Of a stretch of 34,461 bases of DNA, positions 24,917-32,669 are shown piece after piece. Where the stretch lies: NCBI GenBank assembly GCA_017477505.1, contig JAFUVQ010000043.1, forward strand, positions 1-34,461. The letters run 5' to 3'. Within the stretch, counting starts at the first letter, position 1, and the number at the start of each line of letters is the position of its first letter. A model generated the notes under the pieces. It was not told where the DNA came from. It made no database searches and worked only from the letters and a program-made list of their open reading frames with translations. The DNA is from Eubacterium sp. (GTDB taxonomy: Bacteria > Bacillota > Clostridia > Lachnospirales > Lachnospiraceae). A program made the position numbers and the translations under genes.

Positions 24917-25136
24917 AGGGGATACTGTAAAGGTTTCCCATCGACATAGCTTCGACACTTATTTCTTCATCTTTGTAGCATACCGGAGCACCGCAATAAG
25001 GACAAATAAAACTCACTTCCAACGGTATAGTTATTTTACTTACAGCACGTGCAACCGGTATCCTCATTTTGTTATTTCTTTTTACCAGATACGCAGGTAT
25101 TCTGATACATTTGGGTATTATTGTACCTTCACCGGG
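24822..25136 (-). pseudogene. possible zinc-ribbon gene remnant downstream of the lipoprotein
   Basis: On the minus strand, in the same frame as the lipoprotein and directly after its TAA (25139-25137), an open frame runs to 24822. It encodes PGEGTIIPKCIRIPAYLVKR, NNKMRIPVARAVSKITIPLE, then VSFICPYCGAPVCYKDEE and a tail with further Cys. CPYCGAPVC is a zinc-ribbon knuckle. The only ATG (25067) has no ribosome site and the last 95 bases overlap the gene ending at 24916. It may be a 5'-truncated gene, a readthrough extension, or a shadow ORF. Bases 24917-25136 otherwise contain no gene. Confidence 0.3.
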
Positions 25137-26690
25137 TTATTTGTATGTATAATTTTTCTTATATACATGCCATGTGCCGTCTTTTAGACCGTAAACATAA
25201 TAATCATTGCTATACAGTCTGTCAAATTTTTCGTCTACAAGCTGTTTTCCGGTAAATGTCTCATATATTGTTTTATCTCCGGCTTCATCATTAATTGAGA
25301 TTACACCTATTCCAAGAGAACTTGGACGTGAATCTGTTTTTAATGTAAAATCATTATTACCAAAGATAAATGTGGAATAGGTTCCATCTCCATTTTCTTT
25401 GGAGTCGCACAGATTATCATCGTCGCTTACGCCTTCTGCTATTTCGCCATTCGGTCCGATTACATATTTTACACCACCTTTTTCTCCGTTATAATAACCC
25501 CGATTTGATGATGCATATATATGTTCATACCCTTCAGCAATTACTTTTCCATCGACGGTAATCAGTGCATTTGTCTCATCATTTTTCTCAACTAATAATG
25601 TGCCTTCGCATTCTTGTCTTACATAGTTGATATTATTAGCGGTACAGTCAAAAATTACATTTCCATCAATATCAATAACTTCTATTGTATCGTCTATTTT
25701 TTTACGAAGATATCCGCCTGTGGAAGGAATCGGAGAAATTGTAGCTTTTGCATCAAAGGTAGCATGTTTTGTTCCGGAATAGTCATATAAATAATCTTTA
25801 TAATCTTCTGAATTGTAAATAATATAACATGAATCCCCGGCACCACTGAAATCTTCTGTATCCAGATATACACTTCCGGATTCGTCATACAGAGTATCTT
25901 TTCTTGTAGTATTTGAGTATATGCCTATATAATCCCCGTATCCTTTTGGATCGTCTTTGGTACGAAGATCGCCGGCGAAGGAATTGTTTTTGGTATCAAA
26001 AAACTTGGCATATCCATTGTACATTGTATCACCAGCCTGAGCCTGGATAGAAAACATGTTGTCTGTTATATATATAAAGCAGTCATCTTTGTTTTTAACT
26101 TCTGTAGTCGCGTAGCATACTCTCAGGTATCTTCCTTTGTTCTTTATCGAGGTTTGATAATCTACCCATTCAATAACATCTGCTTCACAAGGAATTACAA
26201 AATTACCATCCAGATCAACAACTCCGACATTATTAATTCCGGCAACTGCTTTTCTTACAACTGTAAGACCTTTTCCAAGATTCTCAAGTACTACATAGGT
26301 GCCATCGGTTTCTTTTCCATCCCATGTGAGCAGCTTATAAAAAGCACCATCCTTCTTACAGAGCTTTCCCGACTCCATGCTTAACCCTTCAAAATCTGCA
26401 AAGGTAGCAACCTCCGATAGTGAAATGCCGACTTTGATTTTGCCGTCATCATCAACTATCGTTGCCGGATTATCCGTATTGTTATTACTATCAGTATTAT
26501 CAGAGCCGTAAAAGCCATCGCTTGTTCCGGTATTACTATCTGATTTGCTGTCTTTATTATCACTATTTGCTGTCTGAGTGCCATCGGAATCCTTATTTCC
26601 TATTCCCGGTATGCTGCATCCTGCAACCCCACCAAGCATCATTGCCATAGCCAATGTAATACAGATTTTCTTACAAGTGATTTTTTTCAT
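25137..26690 (-). CDS. lipoprotein with WG-like beta repeats, unknown function
   Basis: A 517-residue exported lipoprotein. The signal peptide ends in a lipobox with the modified Cys at residue 25 (MMLGGVAGC). Residues 26-80 are an Asp/Ser/Asn/Thr-rich linker, then a long beta-rich domain with several short repeats of the form DLDGNFVIPCEADVIEWV, DIDGNVIFDCTANNINYV and TVDGKVIAEGYEHIYASS, resembling WG/KWG beta repeats, which are usually binding modules. ATG 26690 follows CGGAGGATAAAGAAC. The signal peptide is nearly identical to that of the lipoprotein at 28155-29174, so the two share an origin at least there. Its promoter is the minus-strand half of the palindrome at 26751-26796. Confidence 0.85.
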   Translation of the reverse strand: MKKITCKKICITLAMAMMLGGVAGCSIPGIGNKDSDGTQTANSDNKDSKSDSNTGTSDGFYGSDNTDSNNNTDNPATIVDDDGKIKVGISLSEVATFADFEGLSMESGKLCKKDGAFYKLLTWDGKETDGTYVVLENLGKGLTVVRKAVAGINNVGVVDLDGNFVIPCEADVIEWVDYQTSIKNKGRYLRVCYATTEVKNKDDCFIYITDNMFSIQAQAGDTMYNGYAKFFDTKNNSFAGDLRTKDDPKGYGDYIGIYSNTTRKDTLYDESGSVYLDTEDFSGAGDSCYIIYNSEDYKDYLYDYSGTKHATFDAKATISPIPSTGGYLRKKIDDTIEVIDIDGNVIFDCTANNINYVRQECEGTLLVEKNDETNALITVDGKVIAEGYEHIYASSNRGYYNGEKGGVKYVIGPNGEIAEGVSDDDNLCDSKENGDGTYSTFIFGNNDFTLKTDSRPSSLGIGVISINDEAGDKTIYETFTGKQLVDEKFDRLYSNDYYVYGLKDGTWHVYKKNYTYK

Positions 26691-26750
26691 GTTCTTTATC
26701 CTCCGGAGTTATAGATATAAAATGATTGAGCTCCTTAATCAAGTGCCAAT

Positions 26751-26796
26751 ATTATAGCATTGTATGGTGGAAATATCCACCATACAATGCTATAAT
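26751..26796. promoter_or_regulatory. perfect 46-bp palindrome: bidirectional promoter/operator, copy 1
   Basis: Perfect 21-bp arms (26751-26771 and 26776-26796) around AATA. Each strand carries a TATAAT at its outer edge (plus 26791-26796; minus 26756-26751), with a TGGAAA or TGGATA -35-like box 17 bases before it. Starts would fall near 26803 and 26744, giving ordinary leaders to the plus gene at 26879 and the lipoprotein at 26690. The core is GGTGG-N6-CCACC. Confidence 0.8.
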
Positions 26797-26878
26797 TCTT
26801 CCTGTCTGAAAATAGAGGATATATTATATTATTGCAGACGAAGCAGGCGGAAGTAGCTATATGGGAGGAGAAACGGAA

Positions 26879-27547
26879 ATGTATGTAAATTTCAATCAAG
26901 ATTTCCAAGAGTATTTTTCGGGCAGGATGCTGAGAAACTGTATGAAGGATAAGAAAAAAGTAAGTTCAGATTACAGGGGCGGCGGTATAGTGCTGGCTAT
27001 ATTGGGAGTGATGTTTGTGATTCCCAGTATGATAATGCTTCCCGGTTTGATCTGGTTACTTATAATAGGACTTGCACTTTTATCGTTCGGGGTATTTTTC
27101 ATCGTTAAGGCGTTTAATGTAAAGGATTGTTCAGAGCTTTGCCAGCCGAATAACTGTTTGAATGAAGTGATATTAATAAGTGTGCTCCCGACAAATAGGG
27201 CAAGATCTTTAAACACTCTACACAATATGAGGTCTGATGGGGTTGTTGGCGGAATAGTTGCAGATTCAATAAGAGGGATGATCGACCCGCCTATTGAGTC
27301 CCAGCCGGGCTATGACCGGAATCAGGACAGATTCCGTATATATGCATTTACCAGAGCTGTAAGCAATCCGGTACTGGTAGGATTTGAACCCGACGCCCAA
27401 AGGGGAGATTGTCTAGCAAATGACTTTCTCAGATGGTGCCCAAATGCTCATATTGGTGATATAGAAAATAAACAGGAAAGAAAGACCATAAAAGAAACAA
27501 AAAAACAGATTGGAATCAAATGGGATTATAATAAGGTCACCTTTTAA
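26879..27547 (+). CDS. membrane protein with two N-terminal helices, unknown function
   Basis: A 222-residue protein. I choose ATG 26879 (MYVNFNQDFQEYFSGR), preceded by GGGAGGAGAAACGG; the in-frame ATG at 26861 overlaps that ribosome site. Two hydrophobic helices at about residues 36-82 (LAILGVMFVIPSMIMLPGLI, then LLIIGLALLSFGVFFIVKAF) are followed by a soluble domain with NCLNEVILISVLPTNRARSL, SIRGMIDPPIESQPGY and a cysteine late in RGDCLANDFLRWCPNAH. No family recognised. It is driven by the plus half of palindrome copy 1. Its stop lies one base from the stop of the convergent regulator gene, with no terminator between. Confidence 0.75.
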   Translation: MYVNFNQDFQEYFSGRMLRNCMKDKKKVSSDYRGGGIVLAILGVMFVIPSMIMLPGLIWLLIIGLALLSFGVFFIVKAFNVKDCSELCQPNNCLNEVILISVLPTNRARSLNTLHNMRSDGVVGGIVADSIRGMIDPPIESQPGYDRNQDRFRIYAFTRAVSNPVLVGFEPDAQRGDCLANDFLRWCPNAHIGDIENKQERKTIKETKKQIGIKWDYNKVTF

Positions 27548-27548
27548 G

Positions 27549-27743
27549 TCATTCGATAAATTCAATTACTTCATTCGGCGTGCATTTCAAAGCAGAGCAG
27601 AGAAACTCAAGAGTATTCATGGTGATGCTTTTGTTATCGCGTAGTTTTTGCAGAGTATGCTTATCCAAGCCCATCTGAAGGAGCTTGTACTGAGTGATTT
27701 TTTTGTTATCCATGGTTTTCCACAAAGGCTTGTAAGATATCAT
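27549..27743 (-). CDS. 64-aa XRE-family regulator within the membrane/lipoprotein cluster
   Basis: A small Cro-like DNA-binding protein of the type found as stand-alone XRE regulators (MISYKPLWKTMDNKKITQYK, then LDKHTLQKLRDNKSITMNTL and ALKCTPNEVIEFIE). ATG 27743 follows CAGAGGATTTTGCGT; the in-frame TTG at 27749 is too close to the ribosome site. It is the only regulator inside the 25-33 kb cluster, so it is the natural candidate to bind the GGTGG-N6-CCACC sites at 26751, 27838 and 30371. One of those lies about 95 bases upstream of its start. That link is inference. Confidence 0.82.
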   Translation of the reverse strand: MISYKPLWKTMDNKKITQYKLLQMGLDKHTLQKLRDNKSITMNTLEFLCSALKCTPNEVIEFIE

Positions 27744-27837
27744 ACGCAAAATCCTCTGTCATAAAATACTATATCCGGTTAGGCATACATAATATCTGTG
27801 TGGATTAAGTTTAGAGGATATTTGTTTCAAATGATAT

Positions 27838-27853
27838 GGTGGAAAACACCACC
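27838..27853. promoter_or_regulatory. degenerate third copy of the GGTGG-N6-CCACC operator
   Basis: GGTGG (27838-27842), AAAACA, CCACC (27849-27853) between the divergent regulator gene and the 51-aa membrane gene. It keeps the core and six-base gap of the two full palindromes, and the ATATGG left flank of copy 2, but loses outer-arm symmetry and both flanking -10 boxes. Confidence 0.5.
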
Positions 27854-27880
27854 CCAACCCATGTGTTTTGTTATCGGCAA

Positions 27881-27904
27881 AATAAGTCTCATATGAGTCT
27901 TATT
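27881..27904. promoter_or_regulatory. 24-bp imperfect palindrome upstream of the 51-aa membrane gene
   Basis: AATAAGTCTCATATGAGTCTTATT is symmetric except for one T/T pair on each side. It lies 22 bases before ATG 27927 and could be an operator or a leader hairpin. Confidence 0.4.
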
Positions 27905-27926
27905 CGTAAAGAGTCAAGGAGTAAAA

Positions 27927-28082
27927 ATGTCTATTTTTGATAAGCCTAAAGAGATGGATGAGCCTCGATTCACTGAATATAACAGCAGTAAAATAAGCAC
28001 CGGAATGATGATTCTTATTACAGCGGCAATTGTGCTTGTAATATGTATCATCATTGCTACGGTGCTGATTTTTGTTGGTTAG
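27927..28082 (+). CDS. 51-aa single-pass membrane peptide, paralogue of 32670-32777
   Basis: Begins MSIFDKPKEMDEPRFTEYNS, then one helix TGMMILITAAIVLVICIIIA followed by TVLIFVG; the N-terminus is probably inside. ATG 27927 follows CAAGGAGTAAAA. The helix TGMMILITxAIVLVICIxIA recurs in the 35-aa ORF at 32670, 4.7 kb away at the other end of the cluster, with near-identical codons, so this is a real coding sequence. Function unknown; candidates are a small regulatory membrane peptide or a type I toxin-like peptide. Confidence 0.7.
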   Translation: MSIFDKPKEMDEPRFTEYNSSKISTGMMILITAAIVLVICIIIATVLIFVG

Positions 28083-28154
28083 GATATGTGTTTATCAAGC
28101 GTCGAGTTGGGACTGGATTAAGGAGAGTCTATCGTTTTATCTCTTGTTACATCA

Positions 28155-29174
28155 TTATCTATAACTATTTGAGATGCTTAGAAAATCAACATTCCATTCA
28201 GCCATACCAGTCTTAACATCCTCCTTTTTGATATGAACTAACATATTCTTAGCTGTTTTCGGAGGAATAACGGTTCCGTCTCCATCATAATTAATATCAA
28301 ATATTTTTTCGTTGTTATCTGAACTAACAAACATACGCCACTTAGTAACCTGCTTATCTTCATCCTTACCGTTCTGTACATTCATGAGAACATCCACGGA
28401 ACCATCAGCATTCTGCCACATAAGAGAAATCGGTGTTCTAAACTGTCCCGGAACATATATAGATGTATTCATCCACACAAGAGTCCAATCATTTATATAT
28501 ACATTTCTACCGGAATCTTTTGCCTCAATATAACCCTCAGGAACATAGCTGTACATTTTTTCGTCTTTTTTCTTATAGCTTTCACTGGTTCTGTCAATCA
28601 GCCATTTTCCGTCGATGCAAGTAATAGGAATAGTCTTATATTCATATTGACTCTTTGAATAACCCTTTACAACCATCAGATAATAATTACCTGATTCAAA
28701 AATCTCTTGAAATTCAATCCGCGGATTTTCATCAGTCATAAAGTAATCATTAAGGAAATTCCTTATACTCTTAAAATCATCATCCCATTCACCTTTTTCT
28801 CCATTTACAAACAAATTGGAGTAAAAGCCTTCTTCATCCTCATTTTTCACATACTCAACCGCCTTATCCCAGATTTCTTTAATTGCAGCCATTGCTTCAC
28901 TATTTGCATCGGGATTGTTCTCACTTTCCACAATCGTAGGTTCAACTGTATCATTTTCTTCTTTTGCGGTGGTTGCCTCGGTTGTAATCTCGGTAGTTTC
29001 AACCTCTTCGGTGGAGTCTGTCACTTCAGTTTTATTGTCGTTATTTTGTGAAATCGTTGTTGCTTCAGTTGTATTACCCTGTTGTGAAATCGGATTGCTG
29101 CATCCGGCAATCACACCGAGCATCATCGCCGTAGCCAATGTAATATAGATTTTCTTACAGGTGTTTTTTCTCAT
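28155..29174 (-). CDS. lipoprotein, unknown function
   Basis: A 339-residue exported lipoprotein. The start is ATG 29174 (MRKNTCKKIYITLATAMMLG), preceded by CGGAGGGCATTAGAAGC; the upstream frame adds 20 residues before the signal peptide and is rejected. The lipobox is MMLGVIAGC with Cys25. A Thr/Glu/Ser-rich linker (about 26-80) leads to a domain with a helix (EAMAAIKEIWDKAVEYVKNE), then a beta section with GNYYLMVVKGYSKSQYEYKT and a C-terminal immunoglobulin-like half (ISLMWQNADGSVDVLMNVQN, then TVIPPKTAKNMLVHIKKEDV). It is the last gene of a three-gene minus-strand run starting at 30321; the gap to the gene before it is 25 bases. Confidence 0.82.
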   Translation of the reverse strand: MRKNTCKKIYITLATAMMLGVIAGCSNPISQQGNTTEATTISQNNDNKTEVTDSTEEVETTEITTEATTAKEENDTVEPTIVESENNPDANSEAMAAIKEIWDKAVEYVKNEDEEGFYSNLFVNGEKGEWDDDFKSIRNFLNDYFMTDENPRIEFQEIFESGNYYLMVVKGYSKSQYEYKTIPITCIDGKWLIDRTSESYKKKDEKMYSYVPEGYIEAKDSGRNVYINDWTLVWMNTSIYVPGQFRTPISLMWQNADGSVDVLMNVQNGKDEDKQVTKWRMFVSSDNNEKIFDINYDGDGTVIPPKTAKNMLVHIKKEDVKTGMAEWNVDFLSISNSYR

Positions 29175-29199
29175 GCTTCTAATGCCCTCCGTTTTTTTA

Positions 29200-30072
29200 C
29201 TAGCGTTTATATGTACGTTCTGCAGCAAACTCAAAGTCTGGCATATAATCCTTACTTACTCCGTCCGTCTGCTGAAGCATATACAGAATTGATTTATGCT
29301 TGTCTATATCTATAAAAATGTATGCTTTTCCATTAACGTGCTGTCCCTCTGATTCAAATGTAATGTCAAGTGAACAGCCATGATAATCAGCAATTTCAAG
29401 GTTTTTTCTGTTTGATACATTTACATTTTCAAAACCCATATTTGTGTATATTTCTTTGAAGCTCTTCTCTGTTTCTGTCCAGCTCGGATCAAGGTTATTA
29501 TATTCTGCGTCAGTAAATGTATTGTCCTCAACTGTTATTGTTATACATGAAACATTCGCACCTGTCTCAGCGTAAAAGCTTGCTGTACCGGAGCCCCGGG
29601 TAGGTTCATCTCCAAATTCCTTGGGTACATAGAATGAATAATCAGAAATGCCATAAACTATTCCTTCGAAGTCCGGTTGTCCGTCTCTGGTAAGTGAGAT
29701 GTCATCAAGCTTTTCATTTATAATCTCGTGGGAAGCCTCAAAATAGTTTTCATCGTCCTCTGAACCACCTGGAGAGGGCATGCTTTTCTCTGCCGGTTTT
29801 ATGAAATCCTCGGTAGCGAAGTTGGTCATATCTTCCTTGATCTTGTCAATGGCTGTTGTTTCCGGTTCCTTCTTGCCTGAACTGTTAAAAAACATAATGA
29901 TTCTTCCAACGAAACCCATACCCAGGAGAACCAGAAGTATGATAAGAGCAACTTTTTCGAATCCACTCATACCGCCACTATTGCGGTTTCTGTTACCACC
30001 ATTATTGTCACTGATATTTGATGGGTTTTTATACATTGGAGATTCTTGGTCTCTTAAACTGTTTTGATTCAT
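29200..30072 (-). CDS. membrane-anchored exported protein, unknown function
   Basis: A 290-residue protein with a hydrophilic Asn/Gly/Arg-rich N-terminus (residues 1-38), one signal-anchor helix at 40-61 (VALIILLVLLGMGFVGRIIM) and a large domain outside. The external part has a linker, then a mixed alpha/beta domain with DYSFYVPKEFGDEPTRGSGT, GFENVNVSNRKNLEIADYHG and HVNGKAYIFIDIDKHKSILY, a layout like PsbP-type or DUF-type extracytoplasmic folds, but I cannot assign it. ATG 30072 is six bases after the stop of the 80-aa gene, and its GGGAGGG ribosome site lies inside the end of that gene, so translation is coupled. Confidence 0.78.
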   Translation of the reverse strand: MNQNSLRDQESPMYKNPSNISDNNGGNRNRNSGGMSGFEKVALIILLVLLGMGFVGRIIMFFNSSGKKEPETTAIDKIKEDMTNFATEDFIKPAEKSMPSPGGSEDDENYFEASHEIINEKLDDISLTRDGQPDFEGIVYGISDYSFYVPKEFGDEPTRGSGTASFYAETGANVSCITITVEDNTFTDAEYNNLDPSWTETEKSFKEIYTNMGFENVNVSNRKNLEIADYHGCSLDITFESEGQHVNGKAYIFIDIDKHKSILYMLQQTDGVSKDYMPDFEFAAERTYKR

Positions 30073-30078
30073 AAAGTA

Positions 30079-30321
30079 CTAACCCTCCCGTTTATTCTCC
30101 TTTTCCTTTGCCTGTTTCTTTGATGTTATCTTCATCTTCAGTCTGTGAATCAGATATCCAATAATCATTAAAACAGCACCCACTGCTATAGCAATGATTA
30201 AATCTGATACCTTAGCATCACTGCTACTTCTGTAATACATGATTCCCAACAAAATTACAATAATACCGCCTACACTAAAAAGTGAGCCCAGAAAAGTATC
30301 TTTGTAGTAAATGAACAGCAT
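30079..30321 (-). CDS. 80-aa two-helix membrane protein, first gene of the minus-strand operon
   Basis: Two hydrophobic helices (LGSLFSVGGIIVILLGIMYY and LIIAIAVGAVLMIIGYLIHR) joined by RSSSDAKVSD, then a basic tail (KKQAKEKENKREG). Both ends would be cytoplasmic. ATG 30321 follows ACGGAGGTACTTTATT. Its promoter is the minus-strand half of the palindrome at 30371-30416. No family recognised. Confidence 0.75.
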   Translation of the reverse strand: MLFIYYKDTFLGSLFSVGGIIVILLGIMYYRSSSDAKVSDLIIAIAVGAVLMIIGYLIHRLKMKITSKKQAKEKENKREG

Positions 30322-30370
30322 AATAAAGTACCTCCGTTTTGAAACTCGTATTCCGTAAGTTGACGTCGAT

Positions 30371-30416
30371 AGTATAACATTATATGGTGGAAATTACCAC
30401 CATATAATGCTATACT
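30371..30416. promoter_or_regulatory. 46-bp palindrome: bidirectional promoter/operator, copy 2
   Basis: 20-bp arms (30371-30390 and 30397-30416) with one mismatch around AAATTA. The outer edges are TATACT on each strand, 17 bases from TGGAAA (plus) or TGGTAA (minus). Starts near 30423 and 30364 suit the plus gene at 30467 and the minus operon at 30321. The core GGTGGAAAT-N2-CCACC matches copy 1, and about 30 bases beyond the plus -10 also match (TGTCTGAAAAT in both). Confidence 0.78.
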
Positions 30417-30466
30417 TCTACTTGTCTGAAAATCGAAAATATCTTTTCAAGTTGGTAGAGGAAAAA

Positions 30467-32608
30467 ATGTCTATAGCGATTGCAATAGTCTTTGTAGTGC
30501 TTATGCTTCTCGTCGCTTTTTTTGCCAGTAAGGATTACCGTTTTGAGGTGTCCGGTGCAGCTAAATTCTTCCTGCACAGATGCTCGCTTTTTGCGTTTGT
30601 ATTTGGAATGGCAACTTTGGTTAATCATAATCCTGTCTTATGGCTCGCGTATCTGATTCTTCTGGGAGTTGTAGCTTATATCATTATCATAAGCTTTCAT
30701 AAGAAACCGGCAGAGGCGCCGAGGAGAGAGATGCCTGCTGAAGCAGGTAGTACCTCGATGAGGACTGATGATCCGACGGCAGAAGAAGCAAAAGATGATA
30801 AAGGCTGGATCTGTTTAAAATGTAAAAATCATAATTCGGAGCATGTATTTATCTGTAAATGTGGGCAGAAAAAGAGTGAGAATCATGAAAAGCCGCCAGA
30901 GGTAAAGACCGGTAAAAAAGGACGGCCGGAAATAGGAGAAGTGCCCGACAGAGAACGCGTTGAAGCTATAGTCAATGACGAGTATAAGCCTGTAGGCTTT
31001 TATATTTATTCTGAAGGTGAGCATGGGCTCGCTATCGGCATAAGAAGCAGGATGGATGATTTTTATCTGCATGTTTACGATGAAAATGAGGGGCGAAGCA
31101 GATTACTTTATCCTGAAAAAGTCGAGAAGGATATAGTTATACCTCATAGTCTGGTTATGAATTACAGTCATAAAGAGCTTATCTGGCAATTAAAAAGAAA
31201 AACCTGGGTTGATAATCTTAAAGTGACAGATATAAAGCTTGGTGAGCAAAAAATCGGTGAATTTTTCAGACGGGAATATGCTTTTAAATGCTATATAGAT
31301 AGTGAAAACCGGACGGTAACATCCAGTTATTTTGACTACTATTATGAATATTATTTTCATAAAGATGGCAGTATAAGCGTTTCTCATAGACCGGTGGATA
31401 AGATGTCATCTGATCTCGCAGAAGGGTATGAATATACACGGAAAGAATTAAAAAATATACAAATGGAGGATTTTATAGACAAATTCCATGGGGCTTGCTA
31501 TAACTCAACACTGGATTCTTCCGGTTTAAGGAAATGGCTTTCTGACTCAGGGGCAGAATTTGCCGGACCGGGAGTAAAGAGTGACTGGGCAAGTACGGAA
31601 ACGGATAACAGAAACAGAAATCCTTATATTAACTATCCGCGTAGGTATGAGAGAGACGTAGAATCTGACAAACAGCGAAAAGAATTAGAAGAATTAATGG
31701 TGCGTTTTGCAGTTCTAATGAAGTATCGGGCTGTAGAAATGAATAAGAGACCAACTACGGTATCTAAAGAGATATCTGATGACATAAAGAATAAAGAAAA
31801 GGGATTTTATCTTTATACAGAAGGGATTCATGGCCTGTCTGTTTATCTAAGCAGCAGAGAGGAAGACTTTAACATTCATATATATGAAGATGATTATGGA
31901 AATGGAAGCTGGATGTTTCCGTGCGCGGCATCAAAGGATATTACAGTTCCCGATAATATAGTTTTAGATTACAGTCATGAAAAGATTATCAGGTATTTAT
32001 GTGAAGCTGCGTGGTCTATTGATATAAAGCCTGAAGATATAAGACTGTCAGAGGAAAAAGTCAGAGAGTTTTTTGAAAGAGAAAGTGTAGGTAAGCCGGC
32101 GTATTCCAAAGCGGACACGAAGGGAAAACAGAGCAAAGTAGAAAAGATTAAAGTAAATACATTTGAAGGAGAAAATCTGGAAGAAATCATAAAGAATTGG
32201 TGGTTTTCAGATGAATATAATATTCTTGACAGAGAGAATTATAATATGGGCTCCGATAATATGAGTACTACAGGTGATATTTGGTGTGATTTCAGAGATG
32301 GAAATGAGGAAATTCTCATGAAACACTTGTCGTCCGTAAATTGGGACTACTATAAATGTTACGTTGTTTTTGACGAAAAAGACATTGACAGCGTGAAGAT
32401 GCTCTCTGAGAAAATATCGAAAAGCAGACATAACTGGAATATTGAATGGATAGTAGAAAGAATCAACTACGATAAAGAAGTACTTCGTGCCTGGTATGCA
32501 CCATTTACCGGCAATGAATATGTGAATAAGATTGAGTGGACTGGTTATTCACATGATGGAAGTGAGGATTATTATGCTATGGTGATGGAAAAGAAGGGGG
32601 AAGAATGA
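30467..32608 (+). CDS. large membrane protein with zinc ribbon and a duplicated 95-aa module
   Basis: A 713-residue protein. I choose ATG 30467 (MSIAIAIVFVVLMLLVAFFA) after GTAGAGGAAAAA; the in-frame ATG 30407 lies inside the palindromic promoter. Residues 1-80 form two to three membrane helices; a RanBP2/zinc-ribbon-like motif at 114-136 (WICLKCKNHN, then FICKCGQKK) has four Cys in C-x2-C-x9-10-C-x-C form. A module at about 177-275 (FYIYSEGEHGLAIGIRSRMD, then IPHSLVMNYSHKELI) is repeated at about 446-540 (FYLYTEGIHGLSVYLSSREE, then VPDNIVLDYSHEKII). The C-terminal 150 residues are unique (IEWIVERINYDKEVLRAWYA). With no signal cleavage site the large part is probably cytoplasmic. No family recognised. 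Driven by palindrome copy 2. Confidence 0.8.
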   Translation: MSIAIAIVFVVLMLLVAFFASKDYRFEVSGAAKFFLHRCSLFAFVFGMATLVNHNPVLWLAYLILLGVVAYIIIISFHKKPAEAPRREMPAEAGSTSMRTDDPTAEEAKDDKGWICLKCKNHNSEHVFICKCGQKKSENHEKPPEVKTGKKGRPEIGEVPDRERVEAIVNDEYKPVGFYIYSEGEHGLAIGIRSRMDDFYLHVYDENEGRSRLLYPEKVEKDIVIPHSLVMNYSHKELIWQLKRKTWVDNLKVTDIKLGEQKIGEFFRREYAFKCYIDSENRTVTSSYFDYYYEYYFHKDGSISVSHRPVDKMSSDLAEGYEYTRKELKNIQMEDFIDKFHGACYNSTLDSSGLRKWLSDSGAEFAGPGVKSDWASTETDNRNRNPYINYPRRYERDVESDKQRKELEELMVRFAVLMKYRAVEMNKRPTTVSKEISDDIKNKEKGFYLYTEGIHGLSVYLSSREEDFNIHIYEDDYGNGSWMFPCAASKDITVPDNIVLDYSHEKIIRYLCEAAWSIDIKPEDIRLSEEKVREFFERESVGKPAYSKADTKGKQSKVEKIKVNTFEGENLEEIIKNWWFSDEYNILDRENYNMGSDNMSTTGDIWCDFRDGNEEILMKHLSSVNWDYYKCYVVFDEKDIDSVKMLSEKISKSRHNWNIEWIVERINYDKEVLRAWYAPFTGNEYVNKIEWTGYSHDGSEDYYAMVMEKKGEE

Positions 32609-32631
32609 ATCGGTAATATAGCCAGTTTAAG

Positions 32632-32659
32632 CCGACTCCCGATAATAATAGGGGGTCGG
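32632..32659 (+). terminator. hairpin after the large membrane gene
   Basis: CCGACTCCC (32632-32640) pairs with GGGGGTCGG (32651-32659) around GATAATAATA. Only GTTTACT follows, so termination is partial at best. Its 3' arm may also mask the GGGGGT ribosome site of the tiny ORF at 32670. Confidence 0.5.
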
Positions 32660-32669
32660 GTTTACTCCT

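Noticed and set aside
30407-30466. ATG 30407 as the start of the large membrane protein
   Set aside because: It lies inside the palindromic promoter, upstream of the expected transcript start; ATG 30467 has a ribosome site.
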